Positions 1 through 7,190 are shown, counted from the stretch's first letter. The stretch is DNA of 7,357 nt from Flavipsychrobacter stenotrophus (GCA_947379685.1 CANCOG010000248.1:1-7357), one strand, 5' to 3'. Translations and numbers: made by a program. The notes: generated by a model from the sequence alone, not told the origin.

Positions 1-16
1 TTCACCGCGAGTGCTC

Positions 17-24
17 TATATTTG
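17..24 (+). promoter_or_regulatory. Bacteroidota-type -7 promoter element for the tRNA genes
   Basis: TATATTTG matches the Bacteroidota -7 consensus TAnnTTTG exactly and is followed by CA, a frequent extension. It lies 47 nt before the tRNA-Gly gene, on the same strand, with no other gene between. The matching -33 TTTG box would fall at or just outside the left edge of the window, so only half the promoter can be checked. The tRNA-Gly leader would be roughly 35-40 nt. Confidence 0.5.
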
Positions 25-71
25 CACTCCCAAACAGCAAGTGAGGGGCACAAAAAAGTTCTTAATAAAAT

Positions 72-144
<73 letters not shown>

Positions 145-151
145 CAAAGAG

Positions 152-183
152 ATTCCAGACCATACGGTTTGGAATTTTTTTTT
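152..183 (+). terminator. Intrinsic terminator after tRNA-Gly
   Basis: ATTCCAGACC (152-161) pairs with GGTTTGGAAT (166-175) across a 4-nt loop, with one G-U pair. It runs directly into a stretch of nine T (175-183). This is a textbook Rho-independent terminator starting 8 nt after the tRNA-Gly, so tRNA-Leu may be transcribed at least partly from its own start. Confidence 0.88.
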
Positions 184-235
184 GCCTTTATTGTCGTGTT
201 TTTTTAAGAAACACCGAACAATATAAACATCAGGA

Positions 236-321
236 GCCCTGGTGGCGGAATAGGTAGACGCGCAGGACTTAAAATCCTGTTTGCAGTAATGCGAGTACGG
301 GTTCGATTCCCGTCTGGGGCA
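236..321 (+). tRNA. tRNA-Leu (anticodon UAA)
   Basis: This is an 86-nt class II tRNA. The acceptor stem is GCCCTGG (236-242) with CTGGGGC (314-320), including two G-U pairs, and the discriminator base is A at 321. The anticodon stem is CAGGA (263-267) with TCCTG (275-279), and the loop CTTAAAA carries the anticodon TAA at 270-272. The long variable region (about 280-296) contains GCA/TGC pairing, as expected for leucine tRNAs. The T arm is ACGGG-TTCGATT-CCCGT (297-313). CCA is not encoded. It is followed by a strong hairpin terminator. Confidence 0.97.
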
Positions 322-335
322 CAAACAAAAAACTG

Positions 336-370
336 AAACCCTTGATAGCAGCAGCTTTCAAGGGTTTTTT
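336..370. terminator. Bidirectional terminator between tRNA-Leu and the convergent surface-protein gene
   Basis: AAACCCTTGA (336-345) and TCAAGGGTTT (358-367) form a perfect 10-bp stem around a 12-nt loop. On the + strand the stem ends in a T tract (365-370) and ends tRNA-Leu transcription. On the minus strand it is followed a few bases later by a run of six T (the A-rich stretch at 326-331). It can therefore also stop the large gene whose stop codon is at 498-500, although about 130 nt beyond that stop. Confidence 0.85.
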
Positions 371-497
371 ATTTTTTAGGGGATGATAGAGGGGATGAAA
401 TTATTTTTGAAATTTGCCCTGATTATCAATCCAGCATAAAATCATAGTATTGTTTTGTCTTTTTCCGTTTTTTGAAAAGATTGATTAATTAAGTTAC

Positions 498-3400
498 CTA
501 CTGCACAACAATTTTACCCGATTTTATTTTACCATTACTGAGTACCTGATAAATATACATTCCGGGGCTGTAACTGTGTACATCAATACTGGCATGGGAG
601 TCATTATGAACTACCTGTTGTTCCATTATGCGGCCGGTAATATCCATGAGTTTGATGTTCACTTCATCTCCTTTCGGGAATTCAAAATTGAGGGTTGTAT
701 TTGCTGGATTAGGATAAACTCTTATATCAGTTCTTGCTATGCCGCCCGGACCATTTCCGCCATGCGTATGTGCCTGCCTTAAGCCGCTGCTGCCGCAACA
801 GGGAAGGCCAAGTGTATTGGTACTGGCTGAATAATTGAGCACACTATCTACCTTACCCAGACTTGTGGGGCACGAACCTGCAGATTCAGGAGTAAAAGGT
901 GTCCATTTAGTCGCGTCGTCAAAGTCACCTGCGTTTGCTCCTATGAAGACGTATTTATGGTGGGCGGCGCTGCCTATGTTGGCAATATATGGCTCCCCTA
1001 TCTCATTCAAACCTGAGGTTATTGAAATGAAGCCCGACGTATCACTCGGCGCATAACCAATGCCGTGATAGAAGGCAGGAGTGCCAGAAGCGGCAATAGT
1101 ACAGCCGGGACACCTTACCTGTAGCGCATCCATGCTGTTGTTGAGGTCTATTGTACCGCTCCAGTTATATGCATTTGTATATAATGTCGCTCCGGTGTCA
1201 CTACAATAGTGGCACATGCTCAGGTTTTCTTCACCGCCATAGCGTTCCAGTACGTAGGCTCCCGGCTGCATGGTGTCGTAAACAGGTACCCAATAGATAT
1301 TATTTGTGCTGTCCACAAAAAACGTATCCGACAGGTTGTAGCAATTGACTGCAGCATTGTACACCACTATCTTGCTGCCCGTTGGCATATTCTGCCACAC
1401 GCTGTTGTAGGCGAGTCGGTAATGCCCCTTGGTGATACCAAAACCCGACACACAACCCTCTAGGTCAAAATTCCCCGCATTATCATCTATCACCCACCCG
1501 CTCACATCTACGTACGCTGAGGGAACCGTGTCACAGGCTGTTACCATAAATTCAGCATATTCACAGCCGGGGTATGCACCCGGCCCCTGCGATATTTCTG
1601 TTACTGCAAGTACGCCATGTGGGGCAGGGTTGCCATCATATTTTACATGGTAAGAAAAACTACCTATTGATACCCCTGAGTCATCGGTGAAACCACGCAC
1701 ATTAATCACTTCCTCCTGCATTAACGAACCGTCTATTCCATCCAGTAGATAAGGCTCAATGCTAATAGAATATTGAACTCCAGTATCTAATAGAATACTG
1801 TCAAGAACAATAGTACTCGACCCATCAAAAATTATTGCTTTTTCATTGGCACTTAATGTTCCATACGTTCCGTGACTGCCCGCAGTTTGCCATTTATCAT
1901 AAATATCGCCAAGGTAAACTTTAAAATTAGCAGAGCCTGATAGTAAACTCGTGCCAGTATACGGATATTTGCTAAAATCATTTATGAACTGGAGGCTAAC
2001 AGGAGTGTTTCCTATATCTCCCGGGTTGCCTATCTGGAGCGTGTAAATGTGGGAGTGTTTGGGTGCAGAAGAAAGGTGCATATCCGCAGTATTTAGCGTG
2101 ACGATGTTGTTGTTACTCTTTACAATAAAAGTTGGGTTTACCCCGTATGTTTCCTGAACGCTCATACCATCGCTCGCAACATCAACACCGCAACTCGATT
2201 GGTTATGATCGTCAACTATTCGAGAGAGAAAACATAAACTCATACTGGAAGGCTTTCCTTGGTAGGTTAGGGGGTTTGGCGGGTTCCAATATTGATAAAC
2301 TATGCTGGAACTACCCGCAGATATAGAAGGAATTGCAACACCGGGCATTGCATAACCTTTGTGGACTTGTGGCAAGCCTCCCGTACCACTTCCAGGATAC
2401 ATTGCTATCGTCCAATCAGGAGTCCATATTTCCGCGCCAAGAGGACTGCCAAGGGTCCAGTAACCATAAACAAATGGAGCCCGCAAGCAACCGTCATCAG
2501 CATCGGGAGAAGCTATACAACCCACATTTCTTACTCTTGTATAAAAGTAGTTAGAAGCCCCGTAGGTGCAGCCCGAACAGGCAGCCCACCAAGCTGGCGT
2601 TTCATGTGTCGTCAATCCATCTGCATGGTATCTGTTCCATACATCTGAACTACTCCAAACATCCTTTTCAGGAGTTGTAGAGCTATAAAGTGACAGCGTA
2701 TAGGGTTCCATATACAGGTCGAACGGGTTATCTTTCGACGCAAGGTCCCATCCATGATCGATAAAGTTCGTCCACTCCGCGTGTTGGTCTATACAGCCGG
2801 CCAGATCTGTGACTATTAAATTATAGGCGGTTACACCTGTTGCTGCATAAGTAACTGTAGGATTTGAAATTGTATAGTCGTCCAGTGTTGCTGTGCCAAA
2901 AATCATAGACCAGTTGTAAGTGTACGGAGTTACACCTCCATTAACCGATGCATTATATTGTGGACTTGGCGCAGTGGCACCCGATGAACCGGGTGCACAT
3001 AAAGTATTGATGTCGAAACCAGTGATTGACGGATGTGTACCGTTGCCTTCCTCATAAACAGTATTGCTTGTTGCATAAGACACTACAGATGGTGTACCGC
3101 CCGTACAATAATCATTGATTGCATTAGTGCTGTATGAAATAGTGCAGTAAACGGGGTTGCCCGGTGCACATAATATATCGGTATAATCAGGACTACTTGT
3201 GTAATTGTCATATCCACCCACATTCCAATCATAAACTAAATTCCCACAAGCTGGCGTTGAAAGTGTAGCATGAAAGGTATTTGAAGTCGTTGATGTGCAA
3301 TTTGACGGGTCGGGCACTACAGTAATAGTTGGTGCGGTATATGCATTGCAAACCATGCGTAACAGGCCGTTATCCGGCAAGTATAAGTTGCCGATCAGGT

Positions 3401-4376
3401 CAATTGATACATTTGTGGGGTCCCAAATATCTGCACCTGTCGCTGCGTACCCATCACCGCTGGTAGCGTGGGTGCCCGTGCCGGCTACAGTGCTTATCAT
3501 TCCGCTTCCGTCAATCATTCGGATGCGATAATTTTGATCGTCTGCTATATAAATATTGTTCAGGCAATCGACTTTAACATCAGTTGGAGCTTTCAATTTA
3601 GCAGAAATCGCTGTGCGGGAGTCTCCGTTATAGCCTGACGTTGAAATTCCAGCAATAGTTGAAATGTACCCTCCCGACGAAAGGTCTATTCGTCGTATTC
3701 GATGGTTCCCATGATCAGCGATGTAGAGGTAGGCACCTGGTGCGTCAACGGCAATCCCATCTGGCAATGAAATTTCCGAGGAACTCGCAACACCTCCGTC
3801 TCCGCTAAAGGCAGCGGTTCCGTTCCCAGCAATGGTAGAAATATTGCCTGAACCATCTACTTTCCTTATCCGATTGTTTCCGTGATCAGCAATATATAAA
3901 TTGCCTAAAGGATCTACAGCCAATCCCCTCGGTTGTGATATCAGAGCAGCAGAAGCAGGTCCACCGTCTCCACTAAAACCGGACCCGCTTGCCGCAATTC
4001 CGGTGACCGTAGAAATTACTCCGGCAGTATTTACCTCCCTTACTACGTAGTTCCCTTCTTCTCCAATAAATAAATTTCCAGCGTTGTCCATTGCTAAGTA
4101 TACAGGGGCATTTATCTTAGCGGATGAAGCTTGCCCACCATCCCCAGAATAGCCTTGACTCGTACCTACACAGACACTCGTGGCCCCTGTTGTGGCATCC
4201 ATTTTATAAATTTTTGCTGCGTCATGAATAAAATACATGTTTCCAGCAGCATCAAAAACCTGGTTATACATATTACTAGAAACACTGGATAACGTATTTA
4301 TATTTTGGGCAAATCCATTGTGCACGCTTGTAATAGTAAGGACTATAAACAACAGCAAACAGTTAATTCTTTTCAT
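498..4376 (-). CDS. Secreted NHL beta-propeller / lamin-tail protein with T9SS type A sorting domain
   Basis: This 1292-residue protein is probably exported by Sec and then by the type IX secretion system to the cell surface or medium. Residues 1-24 form a signal peptide (K-R start, hydrophobic core, ending GFAQ). Residues 35-345 hold at least five NHL-type repeats of the form SGDGG..A.....P.G.AVD..GN.YIADHGNNRIRK.D..G.ISTIAG, typical of a beta-propeller. Residues 350-545 are PKD/SprB-like (GGVTPYTYNWS, LIVTDLAGC). Residues 550-730 resemble the module with DVW...DG...YFYTRVRNVGC seen in other Bacteroidota exported proteins. Residues 920-1045 look like a lamin-tail domain (AVTEI, EYAEF, VDVSGWVIDD, GSKIVVYN). 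Residues 1217-1292 are a T9SS tail (VYPNPANTTLNF, DITGR, YSPGMYIYQV). ATG at 4376 starts the signal peptide; no Shine-Dalgarno is seen. NHL propellers usually bind protein, glycan or nucleic acid, but the ligand here is unknown, and no catalytic motif was recognised. Confidence 0.93.
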   Translation of the reverse strand: MKRINCLLLFIVLTITSVHNGFAQNINTLSSVSSNMYNQVFDAAGNMYFIHDAAKIYKMDATTGATSVCVGTSQGYSGDGGQASSAKINAPVYLAMDNAGNLFIGEEGNYVVREVNTAGVISTVTGIAASGSGFSGDGGPASAALISQPRGLAVDPLGNLYIADHGNNRIRKVDGSGNISTIAGNGTAAFSGDGGVASSSEISLPDGIAVDAPGAYLYIADHGNHRIRRIDLSSGGYISTIAGISTSGYNGDSRTAISAKLKAPTDVKVDCLNNIYIADDQNYRIRMIDGSGMISTVAGTGTHATSGDGYAATGADIWDPTNVSIDLIGNLYLPDNGLLRMVCNAYTAPTITVVPDPSNCTSTTSNTFHATLSTPACGNLVYDWNVGGYDNYTSSPDYTDILCAPGNPVYCTISYSTNAINDYCTGGTPSVVSYATSNTVYEEGNGTHPSITGFDINTLCAPGSSGATAPSPQYNASVNGGVTPYTYNWSMIFGTATLDDYTISNPTVTYAATGVTAYNLIVTDLAGCIDQHAEWTNFIDHGWDLASKDNPFDLYMEPYTLSLYSSTTPEKDVWSSSDVWNRYHADGLTTHETPAWWAACSGCTYGASNYFYTRVRNVGCIASPDADDGCLRAPFVYGYWTLGSPLGAEIWTPDWTIAMYPGSGTGGLPQVHKGYAMPGVAIPSISAGSSSIVYQYWNPPNPLTYQGKPSSMSLCFLSRIVDDHNQSSCGVDVASDGMSVQETYGVNPTFIVKSNNNIVTLNTADMHLSSAPKHSHIYTLQIGNPGDIGNTPVSLQFINDFSKYPYTGTSLLSGSANFKVYLGDIYDKWQTAGSHGTYGTLSANEKAIIFDGSSTIVLDSILLDTGVQYSISIEPYLLDGIDGSLMQEEVINVRGFTDDSGVSIGSFSYHVKYDGNPAPHGVLAVTEISQGPGAYPGCEYAEFMVTACDTVPSAYVDVSGWVIDDNAGNFDLEGCVSGFGITKGHYRLAYNSVWQNMPTGSKIVVYNAAVNCYNLSDTFFVDSTNNIYWVPVYDTMQPGAYVLERYGGEENLSMCHYCSDTGATLYTNAYNWSGTIDLNNSMDALQVRCPGCTIAASGTPAFYHGIGYAPSDTSGFISITSGLNEIGEPYIANIGSAAHHKYVFIGANAGDFDDATKWTPFTPESAGSCPTSLGKVDSVLNYSASTNTLGLPCCGSSGLRQAHTHGGNGPGGIARTDIRVYPNPANTTLNFEFPKGDEVNIKLMDITGRIMEQQVVHNDSHASIDVHSYSPGMYIYQVLSNGKIKSGKIVVQ

Positions 4377-4418
4377 ATGTATTATTTTTTAATTGTCATA
4401 AATATCATTTTGTAATAA

Positions 4419-4559
4419 TCAATATTTAAATACTTCAATCTTTCTTTCGCCAATCTTAAGGAAGTAAATACCATTCGGTAAATCCGCAAGATCTATTATG
4501 GCGTTACCGCCATTAACATCAGTAATGTCTCCAGATTTGCAGACTCTATCCAAGCAATC
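4419..4559 (-). pseudogene. Orphan C-terminal T9SS sorting-domain remnant
   Basis: This minus-strand frame, closed by TGA at 4419-4421, encodes 46 residues ending DLPNGIYFLKIGERK....KY. It matches the tail of the propeller protein that ends at 4689 (same DC.DRVCK start, DLPNGIYFLKIG core and KY end; 28 of 46 identical by hand count). It has no start codon, no passenger domain and no signal peptide, so it cannot act as a secretion signal by itself. The sequence upstream is a start-like remnant of another gene in a different frame. It is best read as the distal half of the tandem duplication or of a gene whose body was deleted. Confidence 0.85.
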
Positions 4560-4647
4560 GCAATGTATTGATATTTTGGGCAAGTCCTTTGTTCAAGCCG
4601 GTTATAATCAGAGTTATAGGCAGGAGACTACATTTAATTCTTTTAAT
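4546..4647 (-). pseudogene. Orphan signal-peptide remnant similar to the start of the large surface protein
   Basis: The frame beginning at 4647 reads like the start of the large NHL protein: KRI.C, a hydrophobic core, G.AQNINTL. The first codon is ATT where the large gene has ATG, and four codons after NINTL the frame hits TAG at 4546-4548. It overlaps the sorting-domain remnant in another frame, so the two are not joined into one product. Eighteen of the first 29 residues match the large gene's product. ATT can initiate rarely, but a 33-residue product made of little more than a signal peptide would have no obvious role. Confidence 0.8.
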
Positions 4648-4688
4648 ATATGTTATTTTTAGTTGTCAGGAATATCATTTCCAAATAA

Positions 4689-5117
4689 TTAGTATTTGCA
4701 TATCTTTTTCTTTCGTCCGCCAATTTTAAGGAAGTAGATGCCGTTGGGTAAATCTTCAATGTTAATTATCGAATTACCAATTGCAGTATTATTCAACTCG
4801 CCAAACTTGCAAACTCGGTCTGAGCAATCAGTTAAGCAATAAGTCATTGGTAGACTTCCAAATGCAACACTGCCCCTAATCCTAAGAATGCTATTTGTTG
4901 GATTTGGATAAGCTTCAATTTCCAGTTCAACACTATTTAGGTCATTTGAAGTTAATGTAGATATCCCAAATTCTGCTACATATTTAAAATTATCAACGTT
5001 AGATACACTGTCCGAAAAATCACCTGCCGCAAAGACATTATTGTATTTGTCGGTACATAATGCAATTACTACCGAATTTGCATCAAGTGAATTACTAGTC
5101 ATTCCCAACTCACTCAC
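4689..5117 (-). pseudogene. Distal fragment of frameshifted propeller protein: repeat 7 and T9SS sorting tail
   Basis: These 142 codons start at GTG (5117) and overlap the upstream ORF by 4 bp (GTGA). Residues 2-50 are a repeat of the type seen six times in the upstream ORF (SELG...NSLDAN...ALCTDKYNNVFAAGDF...YVAEF). Residues 67-142 are a T9SS type A tail (IEAYPNPTNSILRI ... LTDCSDRVCKFG ... IEDLPNGIYFLKI). The fragment has no signal peptide, so as a separate protein it could not reach the periplasm where a T9SS tail is recognised. That is the main reason to treat it as the severed end of the upstream gene. Translational coupling through GTGA is possible but would give a useless product. A sequencing error is the other simple explanation. 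Confidence 0.8.
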
Positions 5118-6118
5118 AATTTACTTGCTTTATCATATTTTGCAACATACTGCCTGTTGACCGAATTAGTAAATTGCCCAGCTGCATATATAAAATTATT
5201 GTCTCCGCCTTCTAACGTAAATATGTTATTATTTGCGTTTAATGCATTCGCAACTCCTCCCGCCATGCTCCAGCTAGTTCCGTCCCAGGCAAAAACATTA
5301 CTTCGTGTTATGCTAGTATAGACATGTCCAAAATTCACTGCGGCAAAAACATTGTTCATCGAATCAACAATAACAGCAGCAATATCAATAATAGTTCCTA
5401 CCGAATCGAAACCAGAACCTAACTCTGTCCACGCACTTAGAGAATTAGCCCACTTAGCAACATATTTATGTCCACCGGTATCAGAAAAAGTGCCTGCTGC
5501 ATATATGTTCAGACTGTGATCAACACAAATACTATTGATAAACAAATTTGCATGCAATCCTGCTAGCTCATTCCAATGGGCACCATTCCATTTTGCGACA
5601 TAAGATTCACCATAACTATTGCGGAAATTTCCTGCTGCATATACATTCCCACTGTCGTCTACACAAATTGAATTGATGGGGCCATGTGCTTTAAGTGCAT
5701 TGATTCCAGTTCCAAGTTCGCTCCAAATTGTTCCATCCCATTTTGCTACATACATGTACCCGGACGATGATGTACTATCTTCGGTGAAGGAACCGGCTGC
5801 GTAAACATTCCCGTACTTATCAATGCATATTGAGCTAATCATATCATTGGCATTCAGTGCATTGCTACCAATCCCTACCTGGCTCCAATAGTGCAGCATT
5901 GCATCCCACCTGGCCACATAATATTTACCGAAGCCTGTATGCGTGTCATTAAAACTACCCGCTGCATATATATTCCCACAACTATCTGAGCATAAAGTAA
6001 GGATTGGTTGGTTGGCTTTCAAAGCCCGGTCTCCCGTCCCCAATTCAAACCATCCCTGCCCCCAGCTTTCCCCACACAACCCCACCCAACAAACCAATAA
6101 AAACAATAGCTTTTTCAT
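5114..6118 (-). CDS. Proximal part of frameshifted secreted seven-repeat propeller protein
   Basis: The 334 residues begin with a signal peptide (MKKLLFLLVCWVGL...WGQ), which supports ATG at 6118; in-frame ATG at 6124 and TTG at 6136 would only add residues before the Lys pair. Six repeats of about 45-55 residues follow, each reading roughly WSELGTG.NALNAN..I.SICVD..GNVYAAG.F......YVAKWDG. Such repeats in Bacteroidota exported proteins build a beta-propeller. The frame ends KASKL then TGA, just where the seventh W-S-E-L-G should begin. The seventh repeat and the sorting tail continue in the next frame. Restoring one G (TGA to TGGA) would read KLWSELG and give a 476-residue protein with seven repeats. 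The product as encoded lacks its T9SS tail and would probably remain in the periplasm. Substrate and partners are unknown. Confidence 0.85.
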   Translation of the reverse strand: MKKLLFLLVCWVGLCGESWGQGWFELGTGDRALKANQPILTLCSDSCGNIYAAGSFNDTHTGFGKYYVARWDAMLHYWSQVGIGSNALNANDMISSICIDKYGNVYAAGSFTEDSTSSSGYMYVAKWDGTIWSELGTGINALKAHGPINSICVDDSGNVYAAGNFRNSYGESYVAKWNGAHWNELAGLHANLFINSICVDHSLNIYAAGTFSDTGGHKYVAKWANSLSAWTELGSGFDSVGTIIDIAAVIVDSMNNVFAAVNFGHVYTSITRSNVFAWDGTSWSMAGGVANALNANNNIFTLEGGDNNFIYAAGQFTNSVNRQYVAKYDKASKL

Positions 6119-6173
6119 GTACATAACAGTGTGCAATAACGCTGTAAATTTGTGTTTAAAATCAATGCGTTAT

Positions 6174-6181
6174 CAAACCTA
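6174..6181 (-). promoter_or_regulatory. Candidate -7 element for the propeller gene
   Basis: On the minus strand TAGGTTTG matches TAnnTTTG exactly and lies about 55 nt before the ATG at 6118. No convincing TTTG or TTG box is found 17-23 nt further upstream, so only the -7 half is supported. The following minus-strand genes down to 498 have no equally good promoter, which fits co-transcription from here. Confidence 0.35.
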
Positions 6182-6289
6182 ATGAATGTTTATGACATTT
6201 TGTACTTTTATTGGTTGTTTTTTTTATTGAAAATAAAATAATTACTTCTTAATTTATTTTGTAATGTTTGGCATAGTTTTTGTAATTAT
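6182..6289. other. AT-rich intergenic spacer
   Basis: This spacer is very AT-rich (roughly one base in five is G or C), with a T8 tract and an A/T-only segment. It lies between the divergently transcribed propeller gene and the C-rich block. No ORF, hairpin terminator or complete promoter was recognised. TAGTTTTTG near 6276 resembles a -7 box but has one T too many. Confidence 0.6.
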
Positions 6290-6530
6290 AAGCCCCGTGC
6301 ATGTGGCAGCTTCACTCATTGCAGCTCCATTACGTTCACCACTTCGCTAACGCTCAGGAGTTCACTCCATGTCACTTTCATTCGTTTCAGCCCCCACATT
6401 TGCACCGCACAGCAAGAATGGCTCATTCTGTCATGCAGCGCAGCCACGCACAAAAAGCCACCCGCCAGCGCATCATTCCTTCACTCGCCATACTTGCTTT
6501 CCAGCCACCGCACCCCGAGGTTAATGCAAA
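6290..6530. other. C-rich, G-poor non-coding block of unknown origin
   Basis: GC content jumps from about 20% in the spacer to about 55%. By hand count, positions 6301-6520 contain about 82 C and 38 G on the + strand, a strong skew unlike either neighbour. An open frame at 6301-6558 gives a His/Gln/Pro-rich translation with no recognisable fold and is not credible as a gene. Small perfect hairpins occur: GGAGT-TC-ACTCC at 6357-6368 and AGAATG-GCT-CATTCT at 6415-6429. On the minus strand loose variants of GAATGA and GAGTGAA recur. There are no clear terminal inverted repeats, target duplications or transposase. It could be a dispersed intergenic element, a recombination site or decayed foreign DNA. 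Confidence 0.5.
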
Positions 6531-6556
6531 AAATAACATCGTGTATTTCGAAACCT

Positions 6557-6594
6557 AACAGAAAATCCACTCTACATTGGGTGGATTTTCTGTT
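6557..6594. terminator. Perfect 14-bp inverted repeat, possible terminator upstream of the VOC gene
   Basis: AACAGAAAATCCAC (6557-6570) and GTGGATTTTCTGTT (6581-6594) are exact inverted complements around a 10-nt loop. A short TT then TA follows on the + strand, so the classical U tract is weak. It could insulate the VOC gene from transcription entering from the left, or act as an operator, since the proposed promoter of that gene overlaps its right arm. Confidence 0.55.
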
Positions 6595-6608
6595 TATTGG
6601 TAGCTTTG
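6577..6608 (+). promoter_or_regulatory. Bacteroidota promoter of the VOC gene
   Basis: TAGCTTTG at 6601-6608 matches the -7 consensus TAnnTTTG exactly. TTG at 6577-6579 lies 21 nt upstream, within the spacing accepted for Bacteroidota promoters. The ATG at 6638 is 30 nt downstream of the -7 box, giving a short leader. The -33 part lies inside the hairpin 6557-6594, so a protein binding that inverted repeat would block the promoter. Confidence 0.5.
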
Positions 6609-6637
6609 GCGGACAAACAATTTCAAAATCATATACA

Positions 6638-7051
6638 ATGAACAAGCAAGTTTTTATCAATTTAGCAGTGAATGACGTCGAAAAGTCAATGAACCTTTAC
6701 ACCAAAATGGGGTTTACAAACAACCCTCAGTTTTCAGATGAATCGGGAAAATGTATGGTTTGGAGTGAGAGCATTTTTGTTATGATTTTGTCTCATGATA
6801 AATTTAAAACTTTCACAAAAAAGCCGATAGCTGATACCAGGAATAATATTGCCGGACTATTCTCTCTCTCGGTTGACAGTGTTGAAAGCGTAAACGAAAT
6901 TGTAAACAATGCAATTTCTGCAGGAGGGATAGAACCAAATGAAATGAGAGATTACGGTTTTATGCAACAAAGAACTGTTGAAGATTTTGACGGGCACACC
7001 TGGGAGATCTTTTACATGGACCTGAGCAAATTTCCATCACAGGAAAAATAA
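6638..7051 (+). CDS. VOC family protein (glyoxalase/bleomycin-resistance fold)
   Basis: This 137-residue protein begins MNKQVFINLAVNDVEKSMNL, the first beta-alpha unit of the vicinal oxygen chelate fold, followed by YTKMGFTNNPQFSDE and a C-terminal half ending DFDGHTWEIFYMD. The DGH.WE motif supplies the conserved Glu (residue 123) that in related enzymes is a metal ligand. The length is normal for a single-module VOC protein, which usually dimerises. Family members include glyoxalase I-like enzymes, drug- or fosfomycin-binding proteins and PhnB-like proteins; the substrate cannot be told from sequence, and the cytoplasm is expected. ATG at 6638 is chosen because upstream in-frame codons cross the promoter and hairpin. 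No Shine-Dalgarno is seen. It stands alone, divergent from the propeller gene and convergent with the partial gene at the right edge. Confidence 0.9.
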   Translation: MNKQVFINLAVNDVEKSMNLYTKMGFTNNPQFSDESGKCMVWSESIFVMILSHDKFKTFTKKPIADTRNNIAGLFSLSVDSVESVNEIVNNAISAGGIEPNEMRDYGFMQQRTVEDFDGHTWEIFYMDLSKFPSQEK

Positions 7052-7190
7052 CGACTTTTAAATTTGTCAAAGAGAAAAGATTGAAATTATTTAGCGGACC
7101 ATTACGGGACGAGCACAGGATATTCCAATCGCAGATGCCAAGACCGATTAAAGCACAATAAGAATTTAGAAAAGCAACGGTATGTTCCTG

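Larger units (their letters stand above)
4290..4829 (-). repeat. Diverged tandem duplication, two units of about 270 bp
   Basis: Unit one (4561-4829) and unit two (4290-4559) align end to end with nearly equal lengths, about 269 and 270 nt. Each runs, in minus-strand order, through the last 46 codons of a T9SS sorting domain, a spacer of 41-42 nt, and the first 29 codons of a secreted protein. By hand count the encoded tails share 28 of 46 residues and the encoded starts 18 of 29. The conserved spacer includes AATTGTCATAAATATCATTT against AGTTGTCAGGAATATCATTT. The units abut near 4560, where GCAAT occurs on both sides of the join, suggesting joining at microhomology. The divergence shows the event is old. 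Confidence 0.85.

Noticed and set aside
194..216. GTGTTT...AAACAC pairing between the tRNA genes
   Set aside because: It is a short AT-dominated stem with a T-rich loop, and the preceding hairpin at 152-183 already explains termination.
576..3531. Several + strand ORFs of 61-118 codons opposite the large surface-protein gene
   Set aside because: They are antisense shadows: no recognisable motifs and no promoters, while the minus frame is continuous with clear domains.
4498..4513. ATGGCG-TTAC-CGCCAT hairpin inside the sorting-domain remnant
   Set aside because: It has six base pairs with no T tract and is not present in the other duplication unit, so it is probably chance within former coding sequence.
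6119..6136. TTG start at 6136 for the propeller protein
   Set aside because: ATG at 6118 puts the Lys pair and hydrophobic core at the very N-terminus, as in a normal signal peptide.
6301..6558. 85-codon + strand ORF in the C-rich block
   Set aside because: Its translation is rich in His, Gln and Pro, with no fold-like pattern, and the base composition explains the lack of stops. It also runs into the hairpin at 6557.
6494..6637. N-terminal extension of the VOC protein to 6494
   Set aside because: The extension crosses a perfect inverted repeat and the promoter, and VOC proteins of this type start at MNKQ.F.NL.
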